A stretch of 36,513 nt of DNA from positions 1 to 36,513 of the forward strand of contig JAUVCD010000004.1 in the NCBI GenBank assembly GCA_030590865.1. Reading direction: 5' to 3'. Both the position numbers and the translations under genes were made by a program. The notes below the pieces were generated by a model. The model was given only the letters and a program-made list of their open reading frames with translations. It did no database searches and was not told the origin of the DNA. This document shows positions 8,021 to 16,925 of the stretch, one piece after another (the stretch's first letter is position 1; the number at the start of each line of letters is the position of its first letter). This stretch comes from Myxococcales bacterium. Its GTDB lineage: Bacteria > Myxococcota_A > Polyangia > Polyangiales > Polyangiaceae.

Positions 8021-9466
8021 GGCCGCGGTGGTTTGCCGCTGACAGTCACGGTCACCTAGTTCCTCACAGAGGGCACGAAGACTGAGCAGCTCCGTTTCGT
8101 CGATGGTTCCGGCGGCCAGCTTGGCGAGCAGCGACTGTTTGATGGCGTCGTCACCATCCGGTTCGTCCCGCGCGGAGCCCGTTGCGGTCGCCGCTTCAGG
8201 GATCACCGTCCCGTGGTCAGTAGCCGTGGCTGTGGCGGTCGGCTGGCCGGACATCGCTGTGCCCGATTCGCTACCGCTGCTCATCCAGAAGCCTGCGACG
8301 AAAGCCAGGCTGACCGCTCCAGCGACGGTCACTGCGATTAGCGCGAGCCTCCCCGGTCGTGGCGGCGGCGGCATGGTGTGGCTCGACGGCGACCAGGTCG
8401 AGGTCGGGGCGTTTTCATCCAGCAACAGCTCGGCCGAGCGACGGGAGGACCCTTCAACCACCGTGGCGACGTCTCGCTGGACCGGGAGCTGGGGCAGGGA
8501 CGGCGCCGAGGCTCCGGCGCTCGTCAAGATGTCCACCGTGCGCGAAGCCCGGACCCCTCCGTCGGGCGGGCCGAAAGGGGCTAGCGCGGTGGCGAGCTGG
8601 CCGACGTCCTGCCAGCGTTCCTCCCGGTCCTTCTCCAAACAGGTCAAGAGAGCCCGCTCGAGCCCGGTGGGCGCTTCGGGTCGAAGAGCGCGTAGCCGGG
8701 TGGGCGGGTCGGCGAGAATCATGGCGAAATGCTCACCTACCGTCGCTGCATCGAATACCGGCTTACCGGTCAGGAGCTTGAACAGGATCATGCCCAGCGA
8801 CCAGATGTCGGTTCGTACATCCACGTTCCGCGAGCTCCGCAGCTGCTCCGGGGACATGTATTGGGGTGAGCCGAGGGTGGTGTCCGTGTCGGTGAGCGAC
8901 AACCCATCGGTGCGCGGGTCGAGCTTCATCGTCGCTTTTGAGATCCCGAAGTCGAGCACCTTGACGACCGCCGAGCCATCTGCGGCGGTCACTCGGAACA
9001 GGTTGCTGGGCTTCAGATCCCGATGGATGATGCCGTTGGCGTGGGCTTCAGCCACCCCTTCACAGGCCTGGAGGATGTAGCCCACTGCGGTGGGAATCGG
9101 CAGCCGGACTGGCTGTTGGACGATCACATCGAGGGCACACCCCTCGAGCAGCTCGAGCACCATATAGGGCAGCCCGGTCTCGAGGCGGCCGAAGTCGAGC
9201 AACCGGTTCACATGGGGGCTGTTCAGTGCTCCCACCGCCCGGGCCTCTCGGAAGAAGCGCTTGGTCGAGTCCTCATATTGGGCTTCTTCCTCGAGCATCA
9301 CCTTGACGGCTACCCGCGCGCCGTCCGAGAGGCGCGTGGCGGCGACCACGGCCCCCATGCCGCCCACGCCGAGGGAATGGCCGACCACGTATTTGCCCGC
9401 CACGGTTTCCCCAGGCAGGGGAACCCCGGCCGGGAGTGAGTCGCGGGAGCTGCGCGGTACGCCCAT
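7919..9466 (-). CDS. Transmembrane Ser/Thr protein kinase (PknB type)
   Basis: The product is 515 residues. The kinase domain (about 26-295) has every catalytic element. These are GVGGMG (33-38), the VAVK lysine (Lys55), HRDLKPSN with Asp150, DFG (172-174), SPQYMSPEQL and DIWSLGMILFKLLTGKPVF. A disordered Ser/Pro linker follows, then one membrane helix (about 373-396), then a Thr/Ala-rich extracytoplasmic stretch and a predicted helical tail. It ends in a strongly basic Lys-rich segment (KKKKEKVKVK). It is the last gene of a four-gene leftward operon, 33 bases after the cysteine-repeat gene. No ligand domain such as PASTA is visible outside the membrane. I infer that it senses or reports on the secreted proteins encoded upstream. 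Confidence 0.92.
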   Translation of the reverse strand: MGVPRSSRDSLPAGVPLPGETVAGKYVVGHSLGVGGMGAVVAATRLSDGARVAVKVMLEEEAQYEDSTKRFFREARAVGALNSPHVNRLLDFGRLETGLPYMVLELLEGCALDVIVQQPVRLPIPTAVGYILQACEGVAEAHANGIIHRDLKPSNLFRVTAADGSAVVKVLDFGISKATMKLDPRTDGLSLTDTDTTLGSPQYMSPEQLRSSRNVDVRTDIWSLGMILFKLLTGKPVFDAATVGEHFAMILADPPTRLRALRPEAPTGLERALLTCLEKDREERWQDVGQLATALAPFGPPDGGVRASRTVDILTSAGASAPSLPQLPVQRDVATVVEGSSRRSAELLLDENAPTSTWSPSSHTMPPPPRPGRLALIAVTVAGAVSLAFVAGFWMSSGSESGTAMSGQPTATATATDHGTVIPEAATATGSARDEPDGDDAIKQSLLAKLAAGTIDETELLSLRALCEELGDRDCQRQTTAALEKKPAAKRRIVAPLTKKKKEKVKVKGPMEDTL

Positions 9467-9499
9467 GTCTACTGTTGAGTCTACCCGACCGACTGGTCA

Positions 9500-10684
9500 T
9501 CACTCCACGCAGAACGGCTCGTCCTGGCAATCATCGCAGCTGCAGCCCTCCACGCCGGACCCGCAGGTGCCGTCGTGGTTGCAGCCGGTGCAGTAGAATT
9601 CGGCGACGCAATCGGGGCAGTAGCACCCTTCGTCCAGGCCACAGTCGTTGTCGTTGAGACACAGACAGGTGGTGGTCAGCAGGCAGTCGACACAGGCGCA
9701 GGTTTCGGTGCCGCTGCAGCTGCCGTCCGGTGTGCCGCCGTCGCATGCGATCAGGTTGTCCTGACATGAGGCATTGGCGGCACAATCGCTGCAGCCACAG
9801 CCTTCGACGATGGGGTCACACTCGCCGTCGTCGTTGCAGCCGACGCAGAAGTAGCTCGCGTCGCATTCGCCGCACGTGCAGGGCGATGAGCTGTAGTCAC
9901 AGCTCGCCGCGCCACAGAGGCAGAGGTCCGCTGCGATGCAGTCGGGACAGGAGCAGCTCTCGACGGGGCCACAGGTGCCGTCTGGTGTGCCGCCGTCGCA
10001 AGACAGGAGGTTGTCCTCGCAGGTCACCATGTCGGCGCAGTCGGCGCAGGCGCACCCCTCTTCTTCGCCGTCGCACCAACCGTCCAGATCGCACTGATAG
10101 GCGCAATAGACCGTCAAATCGCAGTCGTCACAGGCGCAGGGCTCGTAGAAGGCGTCGCAATAGCCATCGTCGCTACACATACAGCTCGGCTCGAGCATGC
10201 AGTCACTGCACTCGCAGCTCTCGGTCAGGTCGCAGAAGCCGTCAGCGCTGCCACCGTCGCAGTCGTAGGCGTTGTCGTCGCAGGTTGCCTCGCCGCTGCA
10301 GTCCGGACAGCCACAGCTTTCGTGGGCTGGGTCACAGTTGCCGTCGAGGTGGCAGCTGGTGCAGCTCACGTCGTGGTCGCAGTCTGAGCAGAGACAGGTG
10401 TCCTCGAAATCGAGCATGCAGAGCTCGTTGGCGACACATCCTCGACCATCGGGCGAGCAACCCGCCGCCACTTTGCATGCATCGCAGACGCAGTCGCTCT
10501 CGTCGTCGCAGGTGCCTTCAGGCGGTGCGCTGCAATGCTCGCCACCGTCTCCTCCGCCGCTCCCTCCGCCAGCGCCCCCCGTTGCGGTCGTGCTGCTGCC
10601 GGTCAGGTCGATGGTTCCAAGACAGGTGGCCGTTACCGCCATCACTAGCAGGGCGCTCAACCTATGGATCAGCGAGGGAACCAT
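9500..10684 (-). CDS. Secreted cysteine-rich repeat protein
   Basis: The product is 394 residues. A signal peptide of about 20 residues (VMAVTATC, possible lipidation at Cys21) and a Gly/Ser tether precede twelve cysteine-rich units. These follow roughly C-x2-DG-x-C-x4-E-x-C-x-C-x-DC-x6-C. Units 4-6, 7-9 and 10-12 form a higher-order repeat of about 86 residues, each starting C-(D/E/Q)-DN and containing CDGGxxDG. The Asp/Asn/Gly spacing suggests metal binding as well as disulfides. The start lies two bases after the stop of the upstream lipoprotein gene, so translation is probably coupled. The function is unknown. The cysteine pattern recalls EGF-like or Dickkopf-like extracellular modules, but I would not assign a family. 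Confidence 0.85.
   Translation of the reverse strand: MVPSLIHRLSALLVMAVTATCLGTIDLTGSSTTATGGAGGGSGGGDGGEHCSAPPEGTCDDESDCVCDACKVAAGCSPDGRGCVANELCMLDFEDTCLCSDCDHDVSCTSCHLDGNCDPAHESCGCPDCSGEATCDDNAYDCDGGSADGFCDLTESCECSDCMLEPSCMCSDDGYCDAFYEPCACDDCDLTVYCAYQCDLDGWCDGEEEGCACADCADMVTCEDNLLSCDGGTPDGTCGPVESCSCPDCIAADLCLCGAASCDYSSSPCTCGECDASYFCVGCNDDGECDPIVEGCGCSDCAANASCQDNLIACDGGTPDGSCSGTETCACVDCLLTTTCLCLNDNDCGLDEGCYCPDCVAEFYCTGCNHDGTCGSGVEGCSCDDCQDEPFCVE
9509..10282 (-). repeat. Three ~258-bp tandem super-repeats inside the cysteine-rich gene
   Basis: At protein level the copies begin at residues 135 (CDDN), 222 (CEDN) and 307 (CQDN), giving periods of 87 and 85 residues. Each copy holds three cysteine units, with the first carrying CDGG-x2-DG. 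The copies have diverged, which argues against recent expansion. Confidence 0.7.
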
Positions 10685-10686
10685 GG

Positions 10687-12165
10687 CTACTTTGCCAATC
10701 CGAAGATGCGATCGCTGTAGTCAACCCAGGCGACAATCGTTGGGCTGCTGGTCGCAGCATAGACGTAGTGGGAGCTGGTGAAGGTGGTGGTCTCACCGGT
10801 GTCGAGCGCCACTCGGTACATGCCGACCCGGATGTCGAATACGTTCTCGGTCCAATAGACGTGGGTCGCGTCGGCCTGTACTGCCGCTAGCGGCCGTTTG
10901 GACGCATGCACCAGCTCGACCATCCCGCCGCCTTGCTTGCGGGCGATGATGTAGAGCTCGTCGTCTCGGCCGGTCCAGACCAGGGTGTCGACTGAGGCCG
11001 TCAGGTTGTCGATGCCTTGGCCAAAGGCAAATACCTCAGCCTCTGCTGGTGATTGGGCCGTGGTCGAGGCTCGCAAGATGATGCTGTCGATACCGGTCTC
11101 GTTGCTGATCGAAATCGGCTCTATCCAGAAAGCGTGGTCGCCTACCAGCGCGACGTGATCGACCTCGGCGACGGTGCTCGCCACCTCCTGGGGATCACTG
11201 CCGCCGGCGCTCATGACCGTGAGCACGGCGTTATCAGCGTCGTCAGCCATGGCAACCAAGAGTTGGTCGTCAGTCGCCCAAAGGGCGCGATAGGACAGCT
11301 CGGGAGCGCAACTGCCACATCCCAGGCTGACCACCAGGTCGGTGCACCACGAGTCCCACTCGGTGTCACAGCAATAGCTGTCGTCAGCGCATACGCAGGT
11401 CTCGATGGTGGCGTCTTCAGCGCAACCGGGCCCCCCCTGAGGAAGACAGCAGGGCCCGTCGGCAATCGTCTGGGGCTCGATGATCCAGCTCTGGCCGGTG
11501 TCGAGCGCGAGCGCGTGGAGGCGCTCGCGATAGCCGCTTTCGATCCAGCGACCAGTCGTCCAATAGACGTGTCCACCGCCGGTTGCGATCAGGCCCGCGC
11601 GGAAGTCGTAGTCGAGCCAACCACAGGTCTGATCGATGGCCAAGACCTCGACCCCGCCCTGGTCGAACGGCGCCCGCATGATCGTTCCAGAGATAGTCTC
11701 ACAGAAGTAGAGGTGGGTGTCGTCAGCGGCCAGTGACAAGGGGTAGAAGCCTCGATCGACCAACTCGTAGGGTTCGCAGTGCTTGGCCGCACAGCCTCCG
11801 CCGAGGCAGCTGTGATCGCAGGCGCCGCAATGGTCCACGTCGGTGGCCAGATCAGATTCGCAACCTGGCCCGTCGTGGCAATCGGCGAAGTTCGGGTCGC
11901 AGCCCTCGGTGGCACACTGTCCGTTAGAGCAGTCGGAGTGGCACTCTACGTCGCAGCCGCCACAGTTGTTGCGATCGCTGTTGGTCGGCAGCTCACAGCC
12001 GGTGCTGGGATCGCCGTCGCAATCGGCGAAATTGGCTTCGCAGCGGCACCCGTCGTCGTCGCACTCGAGGTGGATCGCCGTTGGGCGCTCGCCTGGAAAG
12101 CAAGCGCTAGCTAGCACCAAGCCGGTGGCCACCAGGGGGCGTCCGAAGTGTCGCTTGGGGATCAC
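10687..12165 (-). CDS. Cysteine-rich lipoprotein with propeller-like repeats
   Basis: The product is 492 residues from a GTG that overlaps the TGA of the upstream gene (GTGA). The signal ends in LASAC, so Cys22 is the likely lipidated residue. Residues 35-130 are cysteine-rich with repeats such as NFADCDGDPSTGCE and NFADCHDGPGCE, a pattern common in myxobacterial surface proteins. From about 135 the chain has repeated strands such as LYFCETISG, VYWTTGRW, AFWIEP and VYWTENV, which resemble beta-propeller blades. A distinct module CC...GC...CVC..DSYCC...WD..C...GCGSC (239-286) is inserted between blades. I infer an outer-membrane-anchored surface protein, probably ligand-binding. It is cotranscribed with the PEGA protein, the cysteine-repeat protein and the kinase. 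Confidence 0.85.
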   Translation of the reverse strand: MIPKRHFGRPLVATGLVLASACFPGERPTAIHLECDDDGCRCEANFADCDGDPSTGCELPTNSDRNNCGGCDVECHSDCSNGQCATEGCDPNFADCHDGPGCESDLATDVDHCGACDHSCLGGGCAAKHCEPYELVDRGFYPLSLAADDTHLYFCETISGTIMRAPFDQGGVEVLAIDQTCGWLDYDFRAGLIATGGGHVYWTTGRWIESGYRERLHALALDTGQSWIIEPQTIADGPCCLPQGGPGCAEDATIETCVCADDSYCCDTEWDSWCTDLVVSLGCGSCAPELSYRALWATDDQLLVAMADDADNAVLTVMSAGGSDPQEVASTVAEVDHVALVGDHAFWIEPISISNETGIDSIILRASTTAQSPAEAEVFAFGQGIDNLTASVDTLVWTGRDDELYIIARKQGGGMVELVHASKRPLAAVQADATHVYWTENVFDIRVGMYRVALDTGETTTFTSSHYVYAATSSPTIVAWVDYSDRIFGLAK

Positions 12166-13085
12166 CAGGTCACCATGACGCGCAGCCCGGGGCTCGGGTC
12201 GAGGTTGAGGGTGCCGGTGACCGGATCGTCCTCGGCGGTGAAGGCCAGCGCCAAGCCGGCGACGCCCACGGCGAAGCCGCCGACGAAGGCGATGGTCGCG
12301 GCACCGCCCAGGGTGCGCGCCTGGTCATTCAGGTCTGCGCCTGTGGGGCTGCAATAGCCTGCGAAATGTCCTTCAGTTGCGCAGTGGTCATCCGCCTCGC
12401 TGCGTTTGGCTTGAGCCACCGCACCGACCACGGCGCCGGCCACGATGCCGGCGCCACCTAGTGCGACCAGGCTCCAGCCACCCACCCGGCGCAGGCTGAC
12501 CGGGTCGGGCGGCTCTTCGCCCGGCTCGGCGAGCACCAGGGCCACCGCCACGGTCTCTTGGGCCTCGACGGATAGGTGTCGCACCGTCGGTTGCCGGTTG
12601 GCCTTCTCGGCGACCACCGTGTGCCGCCCCGGATCGACCTGCACGACAGCGCGCCGACCGACGTCGCGAAGCAACTCGCCGTCGAGGCTCACCCGGACAT
12701 CCGACTCGGCGACGGTAATCTCCAGTCGACCGACGAACCGCTCGAGGTCGTTCAGGATCCCCCGTAGCTCGGCCTCCCGGCTCGGATCTGCTTCTGGGTG
12801 CGCGAGGTATCGCTCGTAGGTCACGACCGCCTCGGCATTGCGTCCCACGTAGCGCAGGCTGGTGCCGATGTTGAGCAGGAGCTTGGGGCTGGAATAGAGC
12901 TCGTAGGCGGTTCGGAACTTGAGCAAGGCGGCGCCGAAGTCACCTTCACCCGCTAGCCGGTTGCCCTCGGTCAGCAACTCTTGAGCCTTCTGCTTGAGCG
13001 CATCAGAAGGCGCGGCGGTGCTGATGACCGACAGGAGCATCAGCACCAGTGTCGTCACGGCAACGCTGAGGATCCGGGCAAGCAT
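12162..13085 (-). CDS. TPR/PEGA-domain membrane protein
   Basis: The product is 307 residues from ATG 13085. A GTG at 13106 would add seven residues; the GGAGG lies between them and is rather distant from the ATG. An N-terminal hydrophobic signal ends near STAAPSD. TPR-like helices (about 35-105) contain FRTAYELYSSPKLLLNIG, a motif very common in myxobacterial TPR-PEGA proteins. A PEGA-type beta domain follows (about 120-190: VSLDGELLRDVGRR, VDPGRHTVVAEK). Two hydrophobic helices (about 205-227 and 265-287) end the protein. It is the first gene of the operon leading to the kinase. I infer an envelope scaffold facing the periplasm. Confidence 0.85.
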   Translation of the reverse strand: MLARILSVAVTTLVLMLLSVISTAAPSDALKQKAQELLTEGNRLAGEGDFGAALLKFRTAYELYSSPKLLLNIGTSLRYVGRNAEAVVTYERYLAHPEADPSREAELRGILNDLERFVGRLEITVAESDVRVSLDGELLRDVGRRAVVQVDPGRHTVVAEKANRQPTVRHLSVEAQETVAVALVLAEPGEEPPDPVSLRRVGGWSLVALGGAGIVAGAVVGAVAQAKRSEADDHCATEGHFAGYCSPTGADLNDQARTLGGAATIAFVGGFAVGVAGLALAFTAEDDPVTGTLNLDPSPGLRVMVTW

Positions 13086-13099
13086 GTTAGGTCGTTTTT

Positions 13100-13112
13100 C
13101 CTCCACCGGAGG
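13100..13112 (-). promoter_or_regulatory. Possible hairpin masking the ribosome site of the PEGA gene
   Basis: Read leftward, CCTCC-GGT-GGAGG forms a 5-bp stem that contains the only GGAGG before the PEGA gene start. It could reduce operon translation. This is an inference from a short stem. Confidence 0.3.
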
Positions 13113-13166
13113 GTATCACGAAGCGGCGCGGCGGGCCTGGGAGCGGTAGCTCAGGACGGAGGCACA

Positions 13167-16100
13167 GTGGGGCGCGACGGCAGACTTTGGGAGCCGCACC
13201 GCAAAAAAGGCGCTAACGAGGATGACGTGCCATCGGGAGGAGACAAGCTGGCCGACCGGTTGCCTGAAGAGGGGGTCTCGCTCGGTGCGTTCCAGCTGGT
13301 CGAGCCACTGGCGGCTGGCGCCATGGCGCAGGTGTGGCGCGGCCGCCACCGGGGCACCGGGCTGCCGGTGGCGGTGAAGGTGATGACCGGCGCAGTCGCC
13401 AGCGCCCCCGCCTATGTGCTCGCGTTCCGAAACGAGGCCGAAGTGGTGGCGCGGCTGCACCATCACGCCATCGTCCCGATCTACGACTTCGGTGACCTGC
13501 CCGCTGACTGTGCCCAGCAATGCGGGGGCGCGTTCGAAGCTGGTGTCCCCTACATCGTCATGGAGCTGGCGGCTGATGGGTCACTGGACAGAGGCCACCA
13601 CCCCACCCACTGGCAGGCCCTCAAGAGGCTGCTGCTCTCGCTGCTCGAAGGGCTCGGCCACGCTCATGCGCGAGGTGTCATTCACCGCGATTTGAAGCCG
13701 GGAAACGTGCTCGTGGCTCGCGGAGACTCTGGCACAGTGCAGTTCAAGCTCGCTGATTTCGGTCTCGCCCATGGGCAGCGTGACGATGGTGCTGGTGAGC
13801 ATCACGCTTCTTGGGCTGCCAGTGGCACGCCTAGCTTCATGGCGCCCGAGCAATTCAAGGGCGAGTGGCGCGATCAAGGACCCTGGACCGACCTCTACGC
13901 CTTGGGCTGTTTGGCCTATGCGCTGACGGCCGGCCGGCCGCCATTTGAGCAGGACGACCTGCAGTTGCTGGCCCACGCTCACTTGCGTGAGTCACCGCCG
14001 CCGATCAAGCCGCTCTTCCAGGTGGCCCATGGCTTCGAGGGCTGGCTCTCCGTGCTGCTCGCCAAGGCCCGCGAAGACCGCTTCGTTCGAGCGGCGGATG
14101 CGCATTGTGGGTTGTTGGAGTTGAAGGACGGCCACCTGACATCCCCTTGCGAGCTGCCCGGTGGGGCGCAGAGCGGGGGGCTCTCGATGGATAGGACGCC
14201 TTCGGGCACCATCGAGCTACCCGAGGCGGTCGTCACCTCTGCCAGCCAGGCCGGCACGGTGGAGCTGCCCGAAGAAGTCGTCTCGGCCGCGAGCCAGTCT
14301 GGCACGCTGAGCCTGCCGGAAACGGTCGTCTCAGTGGCTAGCCAGTCTGGCCCGGTAGAGCTGCCCGAGGCGGCCGGGTCGGATAGTGGCCATACCAGTC
14401 GGCGGGCCGTATCACCGACGCTAGTGGAGCGACGAGCGCCCCGGTTGCCGGCGGACTGGCGCCGGCGTGAAGTGGCGGACCGAGGGTCGGTCGTCGGGGC
14501 CGGGCTAGGCATCTTTGGGTTGCGCGCCATCCCTCTGGTCGATCGAGATGGGGAGCGTGACACCCTCTGGGCGGCCCTTCGCGCCGTCCATGAGGAGCGG
14601 CGCCCGCGGGCGCTGGTGGTGCGTGGCGCTGCTGGTGTCGGCAAGAGCCGCTTGGTCCGCTGGGTCGCCGAGCGAGCCGACGAGGTCGGAGGGGCAACGG
14701 TTCTGCGAGCCTTTCACAGCGCTCGCGGCGGGCCCGGTGACGGCCTGACCCCGATGGTCGCGCGCCATCTTCGCTGTGATGAGCTGCCGCGGGACCAGGC
14801 GGCAGTTCGCATAGGAGCGCAGCTTCGCGAGCTCGGTGATGACGATGGGCTGCTCGCCGATGCGCTCACCGAATGGTTGGCGCCTCAGTCGAAGGAATCG
14901 GGAGCCCACCTGATGGAGCAGATCCGGGCCAAGGCAGAAGAGCGGCATCGTGTTCTCCTGCGGCTCATCCGCCTGCTTGCTTACGAGCGTCCGCTGGTCC
15001 TGCTAATCGACGATGCGCAATGGGGCATTGATGCGCTGCGCTTCACGCGCATGCTGCTGAGCGACGCAATTGAAGAGACGCCGATTCTCGTTCTGCTCGC
15101 GCTACGGGACGAGGCCTTGCACGGTCAGCTGCTCGAGCAACGGGAGCTCGAGCAGCTGCTGAGTGACCCCAATGCTCAAGTGGTCCCGCTGGGTAAGCTG
15201 TCGCCCACCGATCATCTCGCGCTGGTCGAGCAGCTAGTCGGACTCAGTGGCAAACTGGTGCAGCGGGTTGCCACGCGGACTGATGGTAACCCGCTCTTCG
15301 CGGTGCAGTTGGTCGGTGATTGGGTCACCCGCGGTCTGCTGGTTGCAACCGACACCGGTTTGGTGTTGGCCGATCGCACCGGCGACGATCTCCCAGACGA
15401 CATTTACGCCCTCTGTAAGGCCCGCATTCACCAGGCGCTAGGCGCCCGTTCAGCGGACGATCAGCAGGCTCTCGAGCTCGCTGCGCTGCTCGGTGAGGTC
15501 CACGAAGAAGAGTGGGAGATGGCGTGCCAGGTCGCCAGGATCTCACCGAGCCCGACGTTGCTGGATGGAATGGCTCGTCAAGGTTTGCTCGAGCCGGGCG
15601 TGGGCAGCTGGCGCTTCACCCACGGGATGATTCGCGAGAGCCTGGAACGACAGGCGAAGTCTCAGGATCGCTGGCAAGGCCACAACCAGGTCATCGTGAC
15701 GGTGCTGCGAAGCATCTATCCTCTGCGCACGCCCAATGTGGCCGCGCGCCTGGCGCGCCATTTGGTGGCCGCCGACGCTCTTTACGACGCCCTCCCACAC
15801 CTGCTCGAAGCGGCGCGAACTTTGCGGGTGGAGGGAGACTACGACCGGGCGCTGGCTATGCTCGATGAGCGAGGTGCGGTGCTCAACCGCCTGGGTGTGT
15901 CGGTGGTCGATCCCCAGCGTGCCGAGGGTGACTTGCTTGCCGCACAGGTGCATCTCGACCGGGGGGCATTCGATCACGCCGAGCGAATCTCCGCGCAGGT
16001 GCAGCAGTACAGTCGCAGCGAGGGCTGGCCAGCGCTCGAGGCCCGAGCTGCGCTGCGACTGGGTACCGTTTTCCTCGCACGGGGCGACTACGACTGGGCC

Positions 16101-16925
16101 CTGTCGCTCTTCAGCGGTGCCCTGTCCACCTTGCGTGACTTCGGAGATCGGCAGGGCGCCTTCGAGGCCCGGACTGGCGTGGCCGAAGTGCACTACTACC
16201 AAGGCTCACGGGAGAGCGCCGAGCGCGCCTATCGAGAAAACTTGGCGCTTGCCGAAGAGCTCGGTGACCGGCTGGCCGTCGCCGAAACTCGCTGGGGTTT
16301 GGGCTACGTGGCCATGTGGCAGAGCGACATGGCTGGGGCACGAGAGCACTTCGAGGCCATGCGCGACATCTTGGTTCGTCGGGGCGCTGCCTTCCGTCTC
16401 GCTGACTGTTTCAATGCGCTTGGCGAGCTTGCCCGGCTAGGCGGGCAATATGGGGAAGCGGAGCGCTACTACCGTGAATCGCTTCGTCTCAACGAGGCTA
16501 ACGGTTCGGCGAGTACGCTCGTCAATCGTCTCAACATTGCCATGACACAATTCGCTCGGGGCCAAACCGAGCCCGTCGCCAGCGCGCTCCCTGGCCTCAT
16601 CGTTGCTGCCCAGAAGAGCGGTCGTCACCAGGACGGGGCCATGGCGCTGACGCTGGCCCTGGCGGTGGGCGCCACCGGTCTCCACTGGGAGCAATGGGAT
16701 GCTCAGTTCGTTGCGCTGCACCGGTTCCTCGACGATACGGGCTTCGCAGATGGCGATATCGCCATGCTGCTGGTCCAGGCGGGCACCGCAGCCAAGCAGG
16801 TGGCCCCAGGCCGTGCTCGGCAGGCGCTCGAGCTAGCCCGTGCACAGTGGCAGGCGCTGGGGCGGGCTGATCGAGCCGCCGAAGCCGAGCAAGCGCTCAG
16901 CGGTCTCCGAATTGACGGGGACTAG
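13167..16925 (+). CDS. Ser/Thr kinase fused to AAA-type ATPase and TPR domain
   Basis: The product is 1252 residues. I chose GTG 13167 because GGACGGAGGCACA precedes it and the region upstream is antisense to the PEGA gene. The kinase domain (about 35-310) has VAVKVM, HRDLKPGN (about 173), LADFGLAHG, PSFMAPEQF and DLYALGCLAYALTAGRPPF. The glycine loop is weak (AAGAMAQV). A linker (about 347-403) carries a 16-residue tandem repeat. The ATPase domain has Walker A GAAGVGKS (about 488) and Walker B LVLLIDDAQWG (about 610). The final 400 residues are TPR helices (GDYDWALSLFSGAL, YGEAERYYRESLRLNEANG). No membrane segment is seen. Kinase-AAA_16-TPR fusions are typical of myxobacteria. The gene is transcribed divergently from the PEGA operon across about 80 bases. 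Confidence 0.93.
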   Translation: MGRDGRLWEPHRKKGANEDDVPSGGDKLADRLPEEGVSLGAFQLVEPLAAGAMAQVWRGRHRGTGLPVAVKVMTGAVASAPAYVLAFRNEAEVVARLHHHAIVPIYDFGDLPADCAQQCGGAFEAGVPYIVMELAADGSLDRGHHPTHWQALKRLLLSLLEGLGHAHARGVIHRDLKPGNVLVARGDSGTVQFKLADFGLAHGQRDDGAGEHHASWAASGTPSFMAPEQFKGEWRDQGPWTDLYALGCLAYALTAGRPPFEQDDLQLLAHAHLRESPPPIKPLFQVAHGFEGWLSVLLAKAREDRFVRAADAHCGLLELKDGHLTSPCELPGGAQSGGLSMDRTPSGTIELPEAVVTSASQAGTVELPEEVVSAASQSGTLSLPETVVSVASQSGPVELPEAAGSDSGHTSRRAVSPTLVERRAPRLPADWRRREVADRGSVVGAGLGIFGLRAIPLVDRDGERDTLWAALRAVHEERRPRALVVRGAAGVGKSRLVRWVAERADEVGGATVLRAFHSARGGPGDGLTPMVARHLRCDELPRDQAAVRIGAQLRELGDDDGLLADALTEWLAPQSKESGAHLMEQIRAKAEERHRVLLRLIRLLAYERPLVLLIDDAQWGIDALRFTRMLLSDAIEETPILVLLALRDEALHGQLLEQRELEQLLSDPNAQVVPLGKLSPTDHLALVEQLVGLSGKLVQRVATRTDGNPLFAVQLVGDWVTRGLLVATDTGLVLADRTGDDLPDDIYALCKARIHQALGARSADDQQALELAALLGEVHEEEWEMACQVARISPSPTLLDGMARQGLLEPGVGSWRFTHGMIRESLERQAKSQDRWQGHNQVIVTVLRSIYPLRTPNVAARLARHLVAADALYDALPHLLEAARTLRVEGDYDRALAMLDERGAVLNRLGVSVVDPQRAEGDLLAAQVHLDRGAFDHAERISAQVQQYSRSEGWPALEARAALRLGTVFLARGDYDWALSLFSGALSTLRDFGDRQGAFEARTGVAEVHYYQGSRESAERAYRENLALAEELGDRLAVAETRWGLGYVAMWQSDMAGAREHFEAMRDILVRRGAAFRLADCFNALGELARLGGQYGEAERYYRESLRLNEANGSASTLVNRLNIAMTQFARGQTEPVASALPGLIVAAQKSGRHQDGAMALTLALAVGATGLHWEQWDAQFVALHRFLDDTGFADGDIAMLLVQAGTAAKQVAPGRARQALELARAQWQALGRADRAAEAEQALSGLRIDGD
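14205..14375 (+). repeat. 48-bp tandem repeat, about 3.5 copies, in the kinase linker
   Basis: Copies start at 14205, 14253, 14301 and 14349 (partial). They encode GTIELPEAVVTSASQA and close variants: GTVELPEEVV, GTLSLPETVV, GPVELPEAA. The spacing is exactly 16 codons and the frame is kept. Each copy has Thr/Ser residues that could be autophosphorylation sites. Confidence 0.85.

Noticed and set aside
9730-10890. 386-residue rightward ORF
   Set aside because: An Arg/Ser/Cys-rich shadow of the cysteine-repeat gene on the other strand.
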